Assembly: GCF_900090235.1 (NCBI RefSeq) | Contig: NZ_LT607750.1 | Coordinates: forward strand, 3,768,501 to 3,832,500 | Source of the DNA: Micromonospora echinaurantiaca | GTDB lineage: Bacteria; Actinomycetota; Actinomycetes; Mycobacteriales; Micromonosporaceae | Length of the DNA: 64,000 nucleotides | Reading direction: 5' to 3' | Position numbers and translations under genes: made by a program | Notes under the pieces: generated by a model | The model's input: only the letters and a program-made list of their open reading frames with translations | The model's database searches: none | Told to the model about the DNA's origin: nothing | Part shown: positions 1 to 7,677 of the stretch, one piece after another | Layout of the letters: each line of letters begins with the position of its first letter | Position numbering within the stretch: position 1 is the first letter of the stretch

Positions 1-186
1 CTGGTCGGAAACCGGGAGCTGCCCGCGTTCACCTTCACCACCAACCCGCCGGCGCCGGTCGTGGGTGAGGCGACCGCGATCCGGCAGTACTGCGCCGCCG
101 CTCACAGTCGCGCTGATGGTGAGCCGCCGATGCAGCAGCTCGCCCGCACGGCGATGAAGCGGCGCATGAAACACCGCGACCACTGA
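1..186 (+). CDS. C-terminal end of an unidentified ICE protein (partial)
   Basis: The first frame is open from base 1 to a TGA at 184-186 and gives 61 residues; the start lies outside the window. The tail is basic and ends in KRRMKHRDH. No domain is recognisable in so short a piece. The gene runs in the same direction as, and about 200 bp ahead of, a replication-relaxation gene. In related actinobacterial integrative elements a conjugative ATPase or DNA-transfer protein often sits in this place, so that is a guess from context only. The frame has strong third-position GC and is probably real coding sequence. Confidence 0.5.
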   Translation: MVGNRELPAFTFTTNPPAPVVGEATAIRQYCAAAHSRADGEPPMQQLARTAMKRRMKHRDH

Positions 187-391
187 TCCCCCGGCCGCTC
201 CTTCGGGGACTCGGCTGGGTGCGGCACCGCGGGCTCGTTTGGGGGTGTCCGCGACACGAGGCCCCAGACGAGCTCCGCGCGTCCGGCCTGTCAGGTGCCT
301 GGCCTGCCCAAACCTGCCCGTGGGCAGCCCTGAAAGCAAGATCAACCTATACAGACTCCCTACGGGACTCTCTCCACGGGGTGGACCCTCT

Positions 392-1309
392 ATGCCGCAA
401 TCCCGCGCCGCCAGTCTGCTAGCCATCTATCCGCACATCACCAGCCGTGACCGCCGGCTGCTCCAACTCCTCGACGACCATCAGGTCCTCACCACCGACC
501 AGATCCACCGCATGCTGTTCCATGCCCGCCGCACCTGCCAGATCCGCCTCGGTGAGCTGCACGGGCTGGGCCTGCTGGACCGGTTCCGGTTCGCCCGCGA
601 CGGCGGCGGCAGCTACCCGTGGCACTGGACACTCGGCCACAACGGGCACCGGTTCCAAGCCGCTGCCCACCAGCGGCCCGAACCCACCGTCCGGACGAGC
701 CGGCAGAGCGTGCAGCGGCTGTCGGCGAATCCGCACCTAGCGCACCTGCTCACCGCGAACGAGTTCTTCGTCCAGCTCACCGCGTACGCCCGCCAGCACC
801 CCGGAGTCCGGTTGGACCGGTGGTGGTCCGAGTCGCTGACAACCAAGCAGTTCCGAACTATCACCGCCGATGGGCACGGCCTGTGGAGCGTCGGCGACAC
901 CACGGTCGGGTTCTTCCTGGAAGCCGACACCGGCACCGAACCACTCGGCCGGGTGGTGGCCAAGCTCGACCGGTACGCCCAACTGATCCGCCGCGGCGGC
1001 CCCCGCTACCCGGTGCTGTTCTGGCTCGGCAGCGAACACCGCGAGGAACATCTCCACCGGCTCCTACCCGGCGAGCACGGCGACGTCCCGGTTGCGACCG
1101 CCACCCACACCAGCGACCCCGCCGACGCCGCCTGGCTGCCGGTCGGCGCCACTGGCCGGGTTCGGCTCGCCGAGCTGCCCAGCGACCACGGGCAGCCCCT
1201 GGCGGACAACCCGAACTACGACGACGGGGGGCTTCGTCTTCTGACAGACCCTGACTGCCGCACGGCGAGTTCTGGCACCGCAGGTCACAGGCATGATCGA
1301 CATTCCTGA
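392..1309 (+). CDS. Replication-relaxation family protein
   Basis: This 305-residue protein resembles the replication-relaxation family (PF13814) found on actinobacterial plasmids and conjugative elements, where it is thought to act in element replication or transfer initiation. A winged-helix-like segment lies at about residues 20-60 (LTTDQIHRMLF followed by a basic helix). The central part carries the family's conserved WWSES and LEADTGTEPLGRV blocks. An upstream in-frame ATG exists at 239, but ATG 392 is preferred because GGTGGA lies 6-7 bases ahead of it and the sequence before it is not protein-like. An 8-bp hairpin (1305-1328) overlaps the stop codon. The gene is the best marker that this region is a conjugative or replicative element. 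Confidence 0.85.
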   Translation: MPQSRAASLLAIYPHITSRDRRLLQLLDDHQVLTTDQIHRMLFHARRTCQIRLGELHGLGLLDRFRFARDGGGSYPWHWTLGHNGHRFQAAAHQRPEPTVRTSRQSVQRLSANPHLAHLLTANEFFVQLTAYARQHPGVRLDRWWSESLTTKQFRTITADGHGLWSVGDTTVGFFLEADTGTEPLGRVVAKLDRYAQLIRRGGPRYPVLFWLGSEHREEHLHRLLPGEHGDVPVATATHTSDPADAAWLPVGATGRVRLAELPSDHGQPLADNPNYDDGGLRLLTDPDCRTASSGTAGHRHDRHS

Positions 1310-1551
1310 CAGGGCTGGAGCTGTCAGGTCACGGGGCTACGGTGCAGCTTCGTCTTTGTTCTCACCACCGCCCGTCGTTTCCCCATCGGATCTGCCCGCG
1401 CCAGCGGGATCGCCCTCAGCCCACCCCTCGCGGTCGGCTCGTGATCCACGCCCGCGCCATCTCAGGGCAGCGTCCCGGTCCAGACGCCGCGAACCGGTGG
1501 CAGCACCCACCCCCCTCCATGTCCCGCCCTGACGCGAAGGAGCACCCAGCC

Positions 1552-2241
1552 ATGCCCACGCTCACCCCGGTCACCGGCCAGGTTGTCACCGTCTGTTTCG
1601 CCACCGGCGACGACGCCGACTGGTTCGCCGCCAGCGAGAAGGTCAATGACCTCCTGCACGCCAACGGCACCCCGGCCCGCCGCTACCGCGTCCGCCACCG
1701 CCGCATCATCGGCTGGCTGACCCGGTTCATCGGCTACTACCTGCTCGACGCCGCCCGCCGCTTCGGCGCGGTCACCATGGCCGCCGGAGGCCGCAAGAGC
1801 CGCCTCGATCTGACCGGCACCGCCGCCAAGGCCGCCCACGACGCCGCGCTGCGCTGGCGTGCCTGGCACACCCACATCAACGCCACCACCAAGCCCGCCC
1901 GGCCCTGGGAGGACTACCTCGCCCAACACCACACCGACCCGGCCAAGGTCAGCCTGGCCGAAGCCCGCCGCCGCTTCGAGCAACAGCCCCGCGCCCTGGC
2001 GATGCTCGCCCACGGCGTCGACCCGTACGAGCTGTCCGTCTACCAGGCCGGCGAAGCCACCTACGTCGGTCTGCACTGGCGCATCGCCCTGATCGGCGAC
2101 GCGCTGATCACCACCGACGGCCGACTCCTCGCCCCGACCAGCGACTCCGTCGCGGACCGGTTCCGCTTCCTGAACGAAGCCTGCGCCTACCTGCACGGCC
2201 TGCGCTCCAGCGCACGGCTGTGCGCCGTCGCCATCGCCTAG
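1552..2241 (+). CDS. Hypothetical ICE protein
   Basis: This is a 229-residue protein of unknown function. The start at ATG 1552 is fixed by GAAGGAG 9 bases upstream; the frame is open earlier but the upstream sequence is low-complexity and has no good ribosome binding site. The N-terminal half is basic (RRYRVRHRRI near residues 40-50), and the C-terminal half is mixed alpha/beta in character (HWRIALIGDALITTDGRLL). There is no signal peptide or membrane segment. It is followed by a hairpin and then the next ICE gene in the same direction. I do not recognise the family. Confidence 0.75.
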   Translation: MPTLTPVTGQVVTVCFATGDDADWFAASEKVNDLLHANGTPARRYRVRHRRIIGWLTRFIGYYLLDAARRFGAVTMAAGGRKSRLDLTGTAAKAAHDAALRWRAWHTHINATTKPARPWEDYLAQHHTDPAKVSLAEARRRFEQQPRALAMLAHGVDPYELSVYQAGEATYVGLHWRIALIGDALITTDGRLLAPTSDSVADRFRFLNEACAYLHGLRSSARLCAVAIA

Positions 2242-2265
2242 CCACCCCACCGCCTGAACACATCC

Positions 2266-2299
2266 GAAGACCGGCCGCAGTTCGCTGCGACCGGTCTTC
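2266..2299 (+). terminator. Intergenic hairpin with UUCG loop
   Basis: A 15-bp inverted repeat with one mismatch closes on a TTCG tetraloop, starting GAAGACCGG and ending CCGGTCTTC. No T-run follows. It sits between the stop at 2241 and the Shine-Dalgarno of the next gene, so it could be a terminator, an attenuator or an RNA-stabilising stem. Confidence 0.6.
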
Positions 2300-2339
2300 G
2301 CCATGTCCACACACCCTCGTCCCTGAAGGAGATTCCCCC

Positions 2340-3071
2340 GTGTTTCTGACCGATCCGGCGCTGCGTCGCATCGCCGCCGACACCAACGACGTCCTTCCCG
2401 AGCACCTGTGGCGCCACGACACCGCCACCCTCGACCCCATCGGTGACCTCGCCCGCCTCCTACACACGACCGCCCGCGACTTCACTGACAGCACCACCAG
2501 CCTCGACCAGGCCCTCGCCCGAGTGAGCGTGCTCGCCGAGAAGGCCCGTCAAGGGCTGGCCGTCCGCGCCGACCTGCACGCGGCCGGCTACCACCAAGTC
2601 CTCACCGACGCGCTCACCGCCCGCGAGCGGCACACCGTCCTCGGAGCCGGGCTCATCACCACCTACCGCGCCTGGCGCAACCACCAGACGATCGGCGACG
2701 GCGATGAGCGGCACCTGCTCCTGCGACGCTGCGACCCGTCGCAGGGCGTGGCGACGCTGCGGCGCAAAGACCCGAGCACCTGGCAGGTGGTGCCCGACGC
2801 CGAGGCCGCCACCGCCTTCGACATCCCCTACCCCGATCGGGTGGTCGGCGAGGTCACCGAAACCGACCATGGGTGGACGCCGACGGCGTACACCGACCCG
2901 CAGCATCGCCAGACCACCTCCGTCATGGCGTACCCGCTGCCCGTGTGTGACGACCTCGCCTCGGCCTGCCGGTCACTGCTGCGCTGGTGGCACCTGCGCC
3001 ACTCCGACGCGTGGCGAAGCCGCACCCCTGCCCAGCTCACCCCGGCCGAACTCGCGCACCTCGCCAGCTAG
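2340..3071 (+). CDS. Hypothetical ICE protein
   Basis: This is a 243-residue protein of unknown function starting at GTG 2340. GAAGGAG lies 8 bases upstream and decides the start; the frame is also open further upstream through the hairpin. The N-terminal half is helical (ARLLHTTARDFTDSTTSLDQ) and may be coiled; the C-terminal half contains several Trp residues and ends in LTPAELAHLAS. No catalytic motif or membrane segment is evident. It belongs to the same-direction row of ICE genes between the replication-relaxation gene and the wall hydrolase. Confidence 0.75.
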   Translation: MFLTDPALRRIAADTNDVLPEHLWRHDTATLDPIGDLARLLHTTARDFTDSTTSLDQALARVSVLAEKARQGLAVRADLHAAGYHQVLTDALTARERHTVLGAGLITTYRAWRNHQTIGDGDERHLLLRRCDPSQGVATLRRKDPSTWQVVPDAEAATAFDIPYPDRVVGEVTETDHGWTPTAYTDPQHRQTTSVMAYPLPVCDDLASACRSLLRWWHLRHSDAWRSRTPAQLTPAELAHLAS

Positions 3072-3504
3072 AAGCAGATCCATGCTGCTGCGGCGGCGCT
3101 ACGTCGACCCCGGCGACAGCGTCCCTGCCCCACACCGACTCCTGCCACATCGGCAGCTCGCGGCGGACCAGCCGCGTACACGTCGATGAGTCCGACACCG
3201 AACTGGATCTGACGGTCGGCCCCAGACAGCTCCGCCTGTCCCACGCTGGCGCCGGAACTTACCACAGCCCTGCCCAGGGCAGGCTCTAAATCTCATCCTG
3301 CAGTCCGCGACCGACGAGCCCACCGCTCCCGCCATTGACCCCTCGGTCACACCCCCGAGGCCACCGGGCCGCAGCACCCAACACGGCAGGGCACCGCTTC
3401 ACGCGCCTGCCGCGCAGACCGCTGCCCGCGACCCGGCACACGACCACCCGGCACCACACCGTGCCGGGCATCCACAACCCCACATTCCCAAGGAGAGGAA
3501 CCTC
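3072..3504 (+). other. 433-bp intergenic region without a supported gene
   Basis: Open frames here are short continuations of shadow frames, and none has a ribosome binding site with coding-like composition. The 3' part carries a hairpin at 3447-3468 (CCCGGCAC, 6-base loop, GTGCCGGG), about 20 bases before AAGGAGAGG, the ribosome binding site of the next gene. A promoter for the following gene could lie here but no clear -35/-10 pair is visible. Confidence 0.6.
3447..3468 (+). terminator. Intergenic hairpin before the winged-helix gene
   Basis: A perfect 8-bp stem with a 6-base loop lies just ahead of the ribosome binding site of the gene at 3505. It repeats the arrangement seen in other gaps of this ICE gene row. 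No T-run is present. Confidence 0.45.
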
Positions 3505-4749
3505 ATGGAAAACCTGTCCCTGACGCCTGCCACGCAGGCCGTCCTCGATGCCCTGACCGAACTCGGTCAGGGCAACCTCCACGAGCTGGCAGACCGCTCC
3601 GGCAAGGCCCGGTCAACCACCGACAAGGCGATCAAGACCCTGGCCAACACCGGACTGATCGTCGCGGTGGACACCGGGGCCGACCCGGCCGACGGCACCC
3701 CCACCCGGTGGACCCTGGCGACCCCGGCAGAGCCCACCGACGCCGCGCGCGACATCGGCGACCTCAGCAACGAGCACACGGCAGGCGCGGACGTAACCGA
3801 CCCCACCGACCCGGACCTCGACAACGCAGCCGACAAGCCGGACACCGACGACACCGAGCAGGCCGACCAGCCCGGAACCGACGGCGACGGCGACGAGGAA
3901 ACCGACCGAGACGCCGCGGCCAACGGCGCGGAGGAAGCCGCCGACCAGGACGTTAGCGACGAGGGCCCGGACGACGAGGACAACGGCGAGGACGACGAGG
4001 GTCGGACGGTCACCGTTTTGCAACCGACGCGCCCGGGTGACCGCAAGGTCATGGCCATCAAGGGCGTCCTGGCCGACTACAGCGACGACGGCGCGACGCT
4101 CGACGTGATCGTGGCCGAGAGCGGCATCGGTCACCCGACCGCCACCAGGCTGCTGACTGCCATGGAGCAGGCCGACGCCGCGCGCCGCCTGCCCGGCTCG
4201 CCAGAGCGGTGGATCCCGGGTCCGACCAAGGCCAGCGAGGTCGACCCGAACCCGGAGCCGCCCCGCTGCCCGCTGTGCTACCAGGTGATCCGTGGGGTGG
4301 CGACCACGCCGAGCGCCGCGGCGACCGTGCTGCCGTTGATCCGTCCGGACGGCACGCTGCATGTCGTCGGCCCGGACGGCGAGACCCACGTCGTCACCCT
4401 GCCCACCCGCACGCCTATCCGCGCGGCGGGCGTCGCCAGGAGCGTGGGCCGGCGCAGCGACGGGACCGTCAACGCCGACGGTAGCCAGCCGTTCGGCCGG
4501 GGCGAGCTGGAGAAGCTCACCCTCGACGTGCTGGCCGCCAACCCAGGCCGGGCGATGACCCCGCAGGACATCGCTACGGTGCTCGGCGGGCAGCTCGGGC
4601 GCATCGTCAGCAGCGGGGCCGTGCGCAACAACTGCACCAAGGCCGCCGCCGCCGGCCGCATCCTCTTGGTCTCAGACACGCCGCTGACCTTCACCTACCC
4701 GGCACAGGCCGAGAGCGGCAACGCCGCCCAGGCCGATGCGGTCAGCTGA
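3505..4749 (+). CDS. Winged-helix protein with long acidic linker
   Basis: This 414-residue protein has three parts. Residues 1-60 look like a MarR/ArsR-type winged helix (ELGQGNLHELADRSGKARST). Residues 70-170 are a highly acidic Asp/Glu/Ala linker. The C-terminal part contains a further helix-turn-helix-like segment near 180-235, a CPLC pair near 254-257, and a last winged-helix-like segment (residues about 335-400). ATG 3505 is preceded by AAGGAGAGG. Multiple DNA-binding-like domains joined by an acidic tether suggest a regulator or partition/replication accessory of the element, but the function is not known. It is followed by a strong hairpin and the DUF932 gene. Confidence 0.8.
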   Translation: MENLSLTPATQAVLDALTELGQGNLHELADRSGKARSTTDKAIKTLANTGLIVAVDTGADPADGTPTRWTLATPAEPTDAARDIGDLSNEHTAGADVTDPTDPDLDNAADKPDTDDTEQADQPGTDGDGDEETDRDAAANGAEEAADQDVSDEGPDDEDNGEDDEGRTVTVLQPTRPGDRKVMAIKGVLADYSDDGATLDVIVAESGIGHPTATRLLTAMEQADAARRLPGSPERWIPGPTKASEVDPNPEPPRCPLCYQVIRGVATTPSAAATVLPLIRPDGTLHVVGPDGETHVVTLPTRTPIRAAGVARSVGRRSDGTVNADGSQPFGRGELEKLTLDVLAANPGRAMTPQDIATVLGGQLGRIVSSGAVRNNCTKAAAAGRILLVSDTPLTFTYPAQAESGNAAQADAVS

Positions 4750-4770
4750 CACTCACGATCCCCAGCCCAT

Positions 4771-4803
4771 CGCGGGGGCCGAGTCGTGCGCTCGGCCCCC
4801 GCG
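4771..4803 (+). terminator. Perfect 13-bp intergenic hairpin
   Basis: CGCGGGGGCCGAG pairs perfectly with CTCGGCCCCCGCG across a 7-base loop. It lies between the winged-helix gene and the DUF932 gene, immediately upstream of the latter's ribosome binding site. There is no T-run. Confidence 0.6.
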
Positions 4804-4823
4804 GCACATTGAGAGGAGAAACC

Positions 4824-5813
4824 GTGCCGCACGAACTGGAGACGTTCGCGGACGGAACGACCGCCTTCGCCAGCGCCCGCCTGTCGGCCTGGCACCAGCT
4901 GGGCACCGTCACCCAGGACACCATGAAGGCCGAGGAGATCATGGCCAACGCCCGCCTCGGCGACTGGGGCGTGCGCACCATCCGCACTGTCGGCATCGAC
5001 GTCGTCGACGGGGTCGCGGTGCAGATCCCGGCCGATGACAAGCGGATGACCGTGCGCCGCAACCCGGTCACCGGCCACACCGAGTATCTGGGCATCGTCG
5101 GCACCGACTACACCGTGGTCCAGAACGAGCAGTGCGCCGAACTGCTGGATCGCCTCGTCGATCAGGTGGGCGGCGCCCACTTCGAAACCGCCGGCAGCCT
5201 GCGCCGCGGCAAGAGCGTGTTCGTAACCATGAAGCTCCCGGAGGCGATGGAGATCGCCGGGGTGGACCGAATGGACCTCTACCTGATCGGCACCACCTCG
5301 CACGACGGCACCGCCGCCCTGCGGGTGGACGCCAGCCCGATCCGGGTTGTCTGTGCCAACACCCAACGCGCCGCCTTCCGGCATGCGGTCGGGCACTACA
5401 CCTTCCGGCACACCTCCAACGTCAACTCTCAGATCAGCCAGGCCCGCGAAGCGCTGGGCCTGATGTGGCGGTACATGGAGACCTTCGAGAAGGCCGCCGA
5501 GCGGATGCTGCAGACCGAGCTGACGATGCGCGAGTTCGAGAACGTGGTGGCGCAGGTGTGGCCGGTCAAGGACAACGCCTCCGAGCAGACCAAGAACAAC
5601 GCCAAACAGCGGCTCGGCACCCTCAAGTACCTGATCCGCGAGGCCGACGCCCTCAAACCCATCACCGGCAGCCGGTGGGCCGGATACCAGGCCATCACCG
5701 AATACCTCGACCACTACCAGCCCGCCAAGGACGCCACCGCCCGCGCCACCCGGGTGCTCACCGGCAACGTCGGCGACCTGAAGCTCGCCGCCTTCGACCT
5801 GCTCAAGGTTTGA
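4824..5813 (+). CDS. DUF932 (phage/plasmid-like TIGR03299 type) protein
   Basis: This 329-residue protein matches the DUF932 / phage-plasmid-like family: the N-terminus MPHELETF, the WHQLGT motif near residue 26, YLGIVGTDYTVVQNEQ near residues 88-103, and the long helical C-terminus are typical. The function of the family is not established; members occur on plasmids, phages and integrative elements. GTG 4824 is chosen because GAGAGGAG lies 5-6 bases upstream and the protein then begins as in the family; the earlier ATG at 4809 falls inside that ribosome binding site. The length fits the family. Confidence 0.88.
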   Translation: MPHELETFADGTTAFASARLSAWHQLGTVTQDTMKAEEIMANARLGDWGVRTIRTVGIDVVDGVAVQIPADDKRMTVRRNPVTGHTEYLGIVGTDYTVVQNEQCAELLDRLVDQVGGAHFETAGSLRRGKSVFVTMKLPEAMEIAGVDRMDLYLIGTTSHDGTAALRVDASPIRVVCANTQRAAFRHAVGHYTFRHTSNVNSQISQAREALGLMWRYMETFEKAAERMLQTELTMREFENVVAQVWPVKDNASEQTKNNAKQRLGTLKYLIREADALKPITGSRWAGYQAITEYLDHYQPAKDATARATRVLTGNVGDLKLAAFDLLKV

Positions 5814-5833
5814 CCACCCCCTCGTCCACGCCC

Positions 5834-5865
5834 CCGGGGCGGCGGTCACCGTGCCGCCGCCCCGG
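5834..5865 (+). terminator. Perfect 12-bp intergenic hairpin
   Basis: CCGGGGCGGCGG pairs perfectly with CCGCCGCCCCGG across an 8-base loop. It lies 20 bases after the DUF932 stop and just ahead of the next gene's ribosome binding site, with no T-run. Confidence 0.6.
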
Positions 5866-5890
5866 CCCGCACAGGGAAGAGACACGCCCC

Positions 5891-6337
5891 ATGGCACAGC
5901 ACAGCTTTGTGGGGGTCAGACCAGGCGGGCAGCCGATGAGCGCCCACATCCGCCACCCCCGCGACCTGCAGCAGGCAGTGTGCGGGCTGCCCGCCGCCGA
6001 CGTTCGACGGTGGGAGACCGAGGAACCACCGCGCAGCACCTACACCTGCGAGGACTGCTACAGCCTGCTCCCGGAAGCTCAACGCCCCGACGACGCGAAC
6101 CACCCGCCAGGAGACGCCACGCTCATCGCCACGCTGCGGCGCATCGTCGCCGACCGCCAGTACGCCAAGATCGACGGGGTCCTCGTGGACGTATGGTCGG
6201 CCGCCGCCACGGTCGTGATCTGGGACCGCCTCGCCGACAACCAGCGGCAGCGGCTGCTGGCCCTACCGTCACACGAGCTGATCCTCCGCTGCGTCGCGAT
6301 CTACACCCGCCTCACCAGGCACGGGGGTCGCCAGTGA
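5891..6337 (+). CDS. Hypothetical ICE protein
   Basis: This is a 148-residue soluble protein of unknown function. ATG 5891 follows GGGAAGAG by about 9 bases. A TCEDCYSLL segment (residues about 52-60) offers two cysteines, and the C-terminal half is helical (HELILRCVAIYTRL). Longer in-frame sequence upstream is the +1 shadow of the DUF932 gene. The stop codon overlaps a GTG (GTGA at 6334-6337), which suggests a coupled small gene follows. Confidence 0.7.
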   Translation: MAQHSFVGVRPGGQPMSAHIRHPRDLQQAVCGLPAADVRRWETEEPPRSTYTCEDCYSLLPEAQRPDDANHPPGDATLIATLRRIVADRQYAKIDGVLVDVWSAAATVVIWDRLADNQRQRLLALPSHELILRCVAIYTRLTRHGGRQ

Positions 6338-6446
6338 CCGGCCTTCGACAACCCAGTGGTTCCACTTCGGCCCGTGGCTGTTCTCGATCGACGCCGCCGA
6401 AGCGCTGATCGCCACCACGCCCCGCGACGGTCCCTCGACGTCATGA
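6334..6446 (+). pseudogene. Possible small frameshifted gene linking two ICE genes
   Basis: A GTG at 6334 overlaps the upstream stop as GTGA, but its frame stops after 25 codons. In the next frame a sensible peptide (QWFHFGPWLFSIDAAEA) runs to a TGA at 6444-6446, which overlaps the following ATG as ATGA. This looks like a ~37-codon gene, coupled at both ends, that has lost its frame by one base. It could also be a sequencing error, or chance open sequence. Confidence 0.35.
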
Positions 6447-6763
6447 CCTGGGCTACCGCCTACGGCCTGACCGGGCTCGACGAGCCGCACCAGGTCAACC
6501 TCATCGGCCCGACCAGCACCGGCCTCAACCGCGCCTACGCGATGACCACCGACTTGACCAAGCCCCTGGTCGTCGCCCACCTCGACGTCACCGGGCACCC
6601 ACCCAGCCCGCTGCTCATCGACGGCACACACCGGCTCTACCGCGCCTGGCGCGAGCACCTACCGCGGTTACCCGCCTACCTGCTCACCGCCGACGAAACC
6701 CGCCAGATCCAGGACATCACGCTCCTCGGACCCGGCCGGACCTCCATCGCACCGCCAGCCTGA
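6443..6763 (+). CDS. Hypothetical ICE protein
   Basis: This is a 106-residue protein of unknown function starting at ATG 6443, the first in-frame ATG of protein-like sequence; an earlier GTG at 6356 would add a basic shadow-like stretch. The core IDGTHRLYRAWRE (residues about 62-74) is reminiscent of the small ParB-like/'host-nuclease inhibitor' fold motif D-G-x-H-R, but the match is too weak to assign. It lies in the row of small ICE genes and is followed by a strong hairpin. Confidence 0.6.
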   Translation: MTWATAYGLTGLDEPHQVNLIGPTSTGLNRAYAMTTDLTKPLVVAHLDVTGHPPSPLLIDGTHRLYRAWREHLPRLPAYLLTADETRQIQDITLLGPGRTSIAPPA

Positions 6764-6791
6764 ACGGCGGCCTTGACACCACCCCCTTACC

Positions 6792-6840
6792 GCGTACGCC
6801 TCGGACGCCGGCCACCGTGCACGGCGGCCGAGGCGTACGC
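6792..6840 (+). terminator. Nested intergenic hairpin, 13-bp outer stem
   Basis: GCGTACGCCTCGG pairs perfectly with CCGAGGCGTACGC; a smaller CGCCG/CGGCG stem lies inside. It sits between the genes ending at 6763 and starting at 6864, close to the latter's ribosome binding site. Confidence 0.6.
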
Positions 6841-6863
6841 GCATCCACTCTCGGGAGAACCCC

Positions 6864-7193
6864 GTGGCCTACACGCAACCGTGGCAGAGGGTCTGCGACT
6901 GCCGCTGCCTCGTCAACCTCCACCTGCCGCGCACCACCTACACCGAGCCCGACTGCGCCTGCACCATCACCTGCGCCACCCAGCCCCTCACCCTGCTGGC
7001 CGACCCGTGGGGCTGCGCACTCTTCCTCGACCACGGCGGCGACCTCTGGCACGTCCCCGCCATGGCCAACGGCACCTGGGACTGGGCAAGCGCCGCAGAA
7101 ATCGGCAGCCGCCACGACTTGTACGACGCCAGCCGCCTCCTCGAGCACCTGCTACGCCAAGCCGCCCAGGTACTCCACACACCCATCACCTGA
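6864..7193 (+). CDS. Small Cys-rich hypothetical ICE protein
   Basis: This 109-residue protein starts at GTG 6864, with GGGAG about 6 bases upstream. The first half carries six cysteines (CDCRC near residue 11, then CAC and C), suggesting a small metal-binding or disulfide-stabilised domain. The second half is helical (LYDASRLLEHLLRQAAQ). No signal peptide is evident. The function is unknown. Confidence 0.65.
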   Translation: MAYTQPWQRVCDCRCLVNLHLPRTTYTEPDCACTITCATQPLTLLADPWGCALFLDHGGDLWHVPAMANGTWDWASAAEIGSRHDLYDASRLLEHLLRQAAQVLHTPIT

Positions 7194-7267
7194 CCGCGCC
7201 GTCCAAAGTGGCCGATCACACGGGCGGCCCACAGCCCTTGTGCGTTTCACGACCCGAGAAGACAGCG

Positions 7268-7600
7268 ATGTCGCACTACCGCAGCGCCCTCGAGCGCGAC
7301 TGCACTGCCGCTGCCCGCTTCACCGTGGCCAGCCGCGCTCGGCCTACAACGACCCCGGGCCGTCCCTGCCTGGCCACCTACGCCAGCCAGCCCATGCCCC
7401 GTTCGCCCCACAGATCAACGGCGCCCTGTTCCTCGCCTACTCCGGGATGCCCTGACACGCCCCGGCCTCGAGACCGACCAATGGGACTGGCGCGACGCCA
7501 CCCGGACGACGTCGGCCACCCGCTGTTCGAGACCGCCGATCGCCGACTTCCTCCGCGACACCACGCCGGGTTGCTGCCGCTCATCCCCGCCTGTAACCCG
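7268..7600 (+). pseudogene. Decayed small ICE gene (several frames)
   Basis: ATG 7268 opens a frame reading MSHYRSALERDCTAAARF. Protein-like sequence then continues in a second frame (INGALFLAYSGMP), a third (PGLETDQWDWRDATR) and again the first (DVGHPLFET, then HAGLLPLIPA). No single frame is coherent over the whole stretch. The pattern fits a ~110-residue gene with at least two frameshifts, though an unusual real gene in the first frame (open to 7681) cannot be excluded. Confidence 0.35.
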
Positions 7601-7618
7601 AAGGACCGCTGTACCTCC

Positions 7619-7650
7619 GCCGGCCGCACCGCGCGGACACCGGCCTTTTT
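7619..7650 (+). terminator. Hairpin followed by T5
   Basis: GCCGG at 7619 pairs with CCGGC at 7640-7644, with a CCGC/GCGG inner stem, and TTTTT follows at 7646-7650. This is the most terminator-like of the ICE hairpins. It lies just upstream of the wall-hydrolase gene. Confidence 0.55.
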
Positions 7651-7677
7651 CTGTTGTCAACGGAAGGTAATCACCAC

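Noticed and set aside
3082..3189. 36-codon open frame after the gene ending at 3071
   Set aside because: No Shine-Dalgarno and Arg-rich shadow-like sequence; not enough to call a gene.
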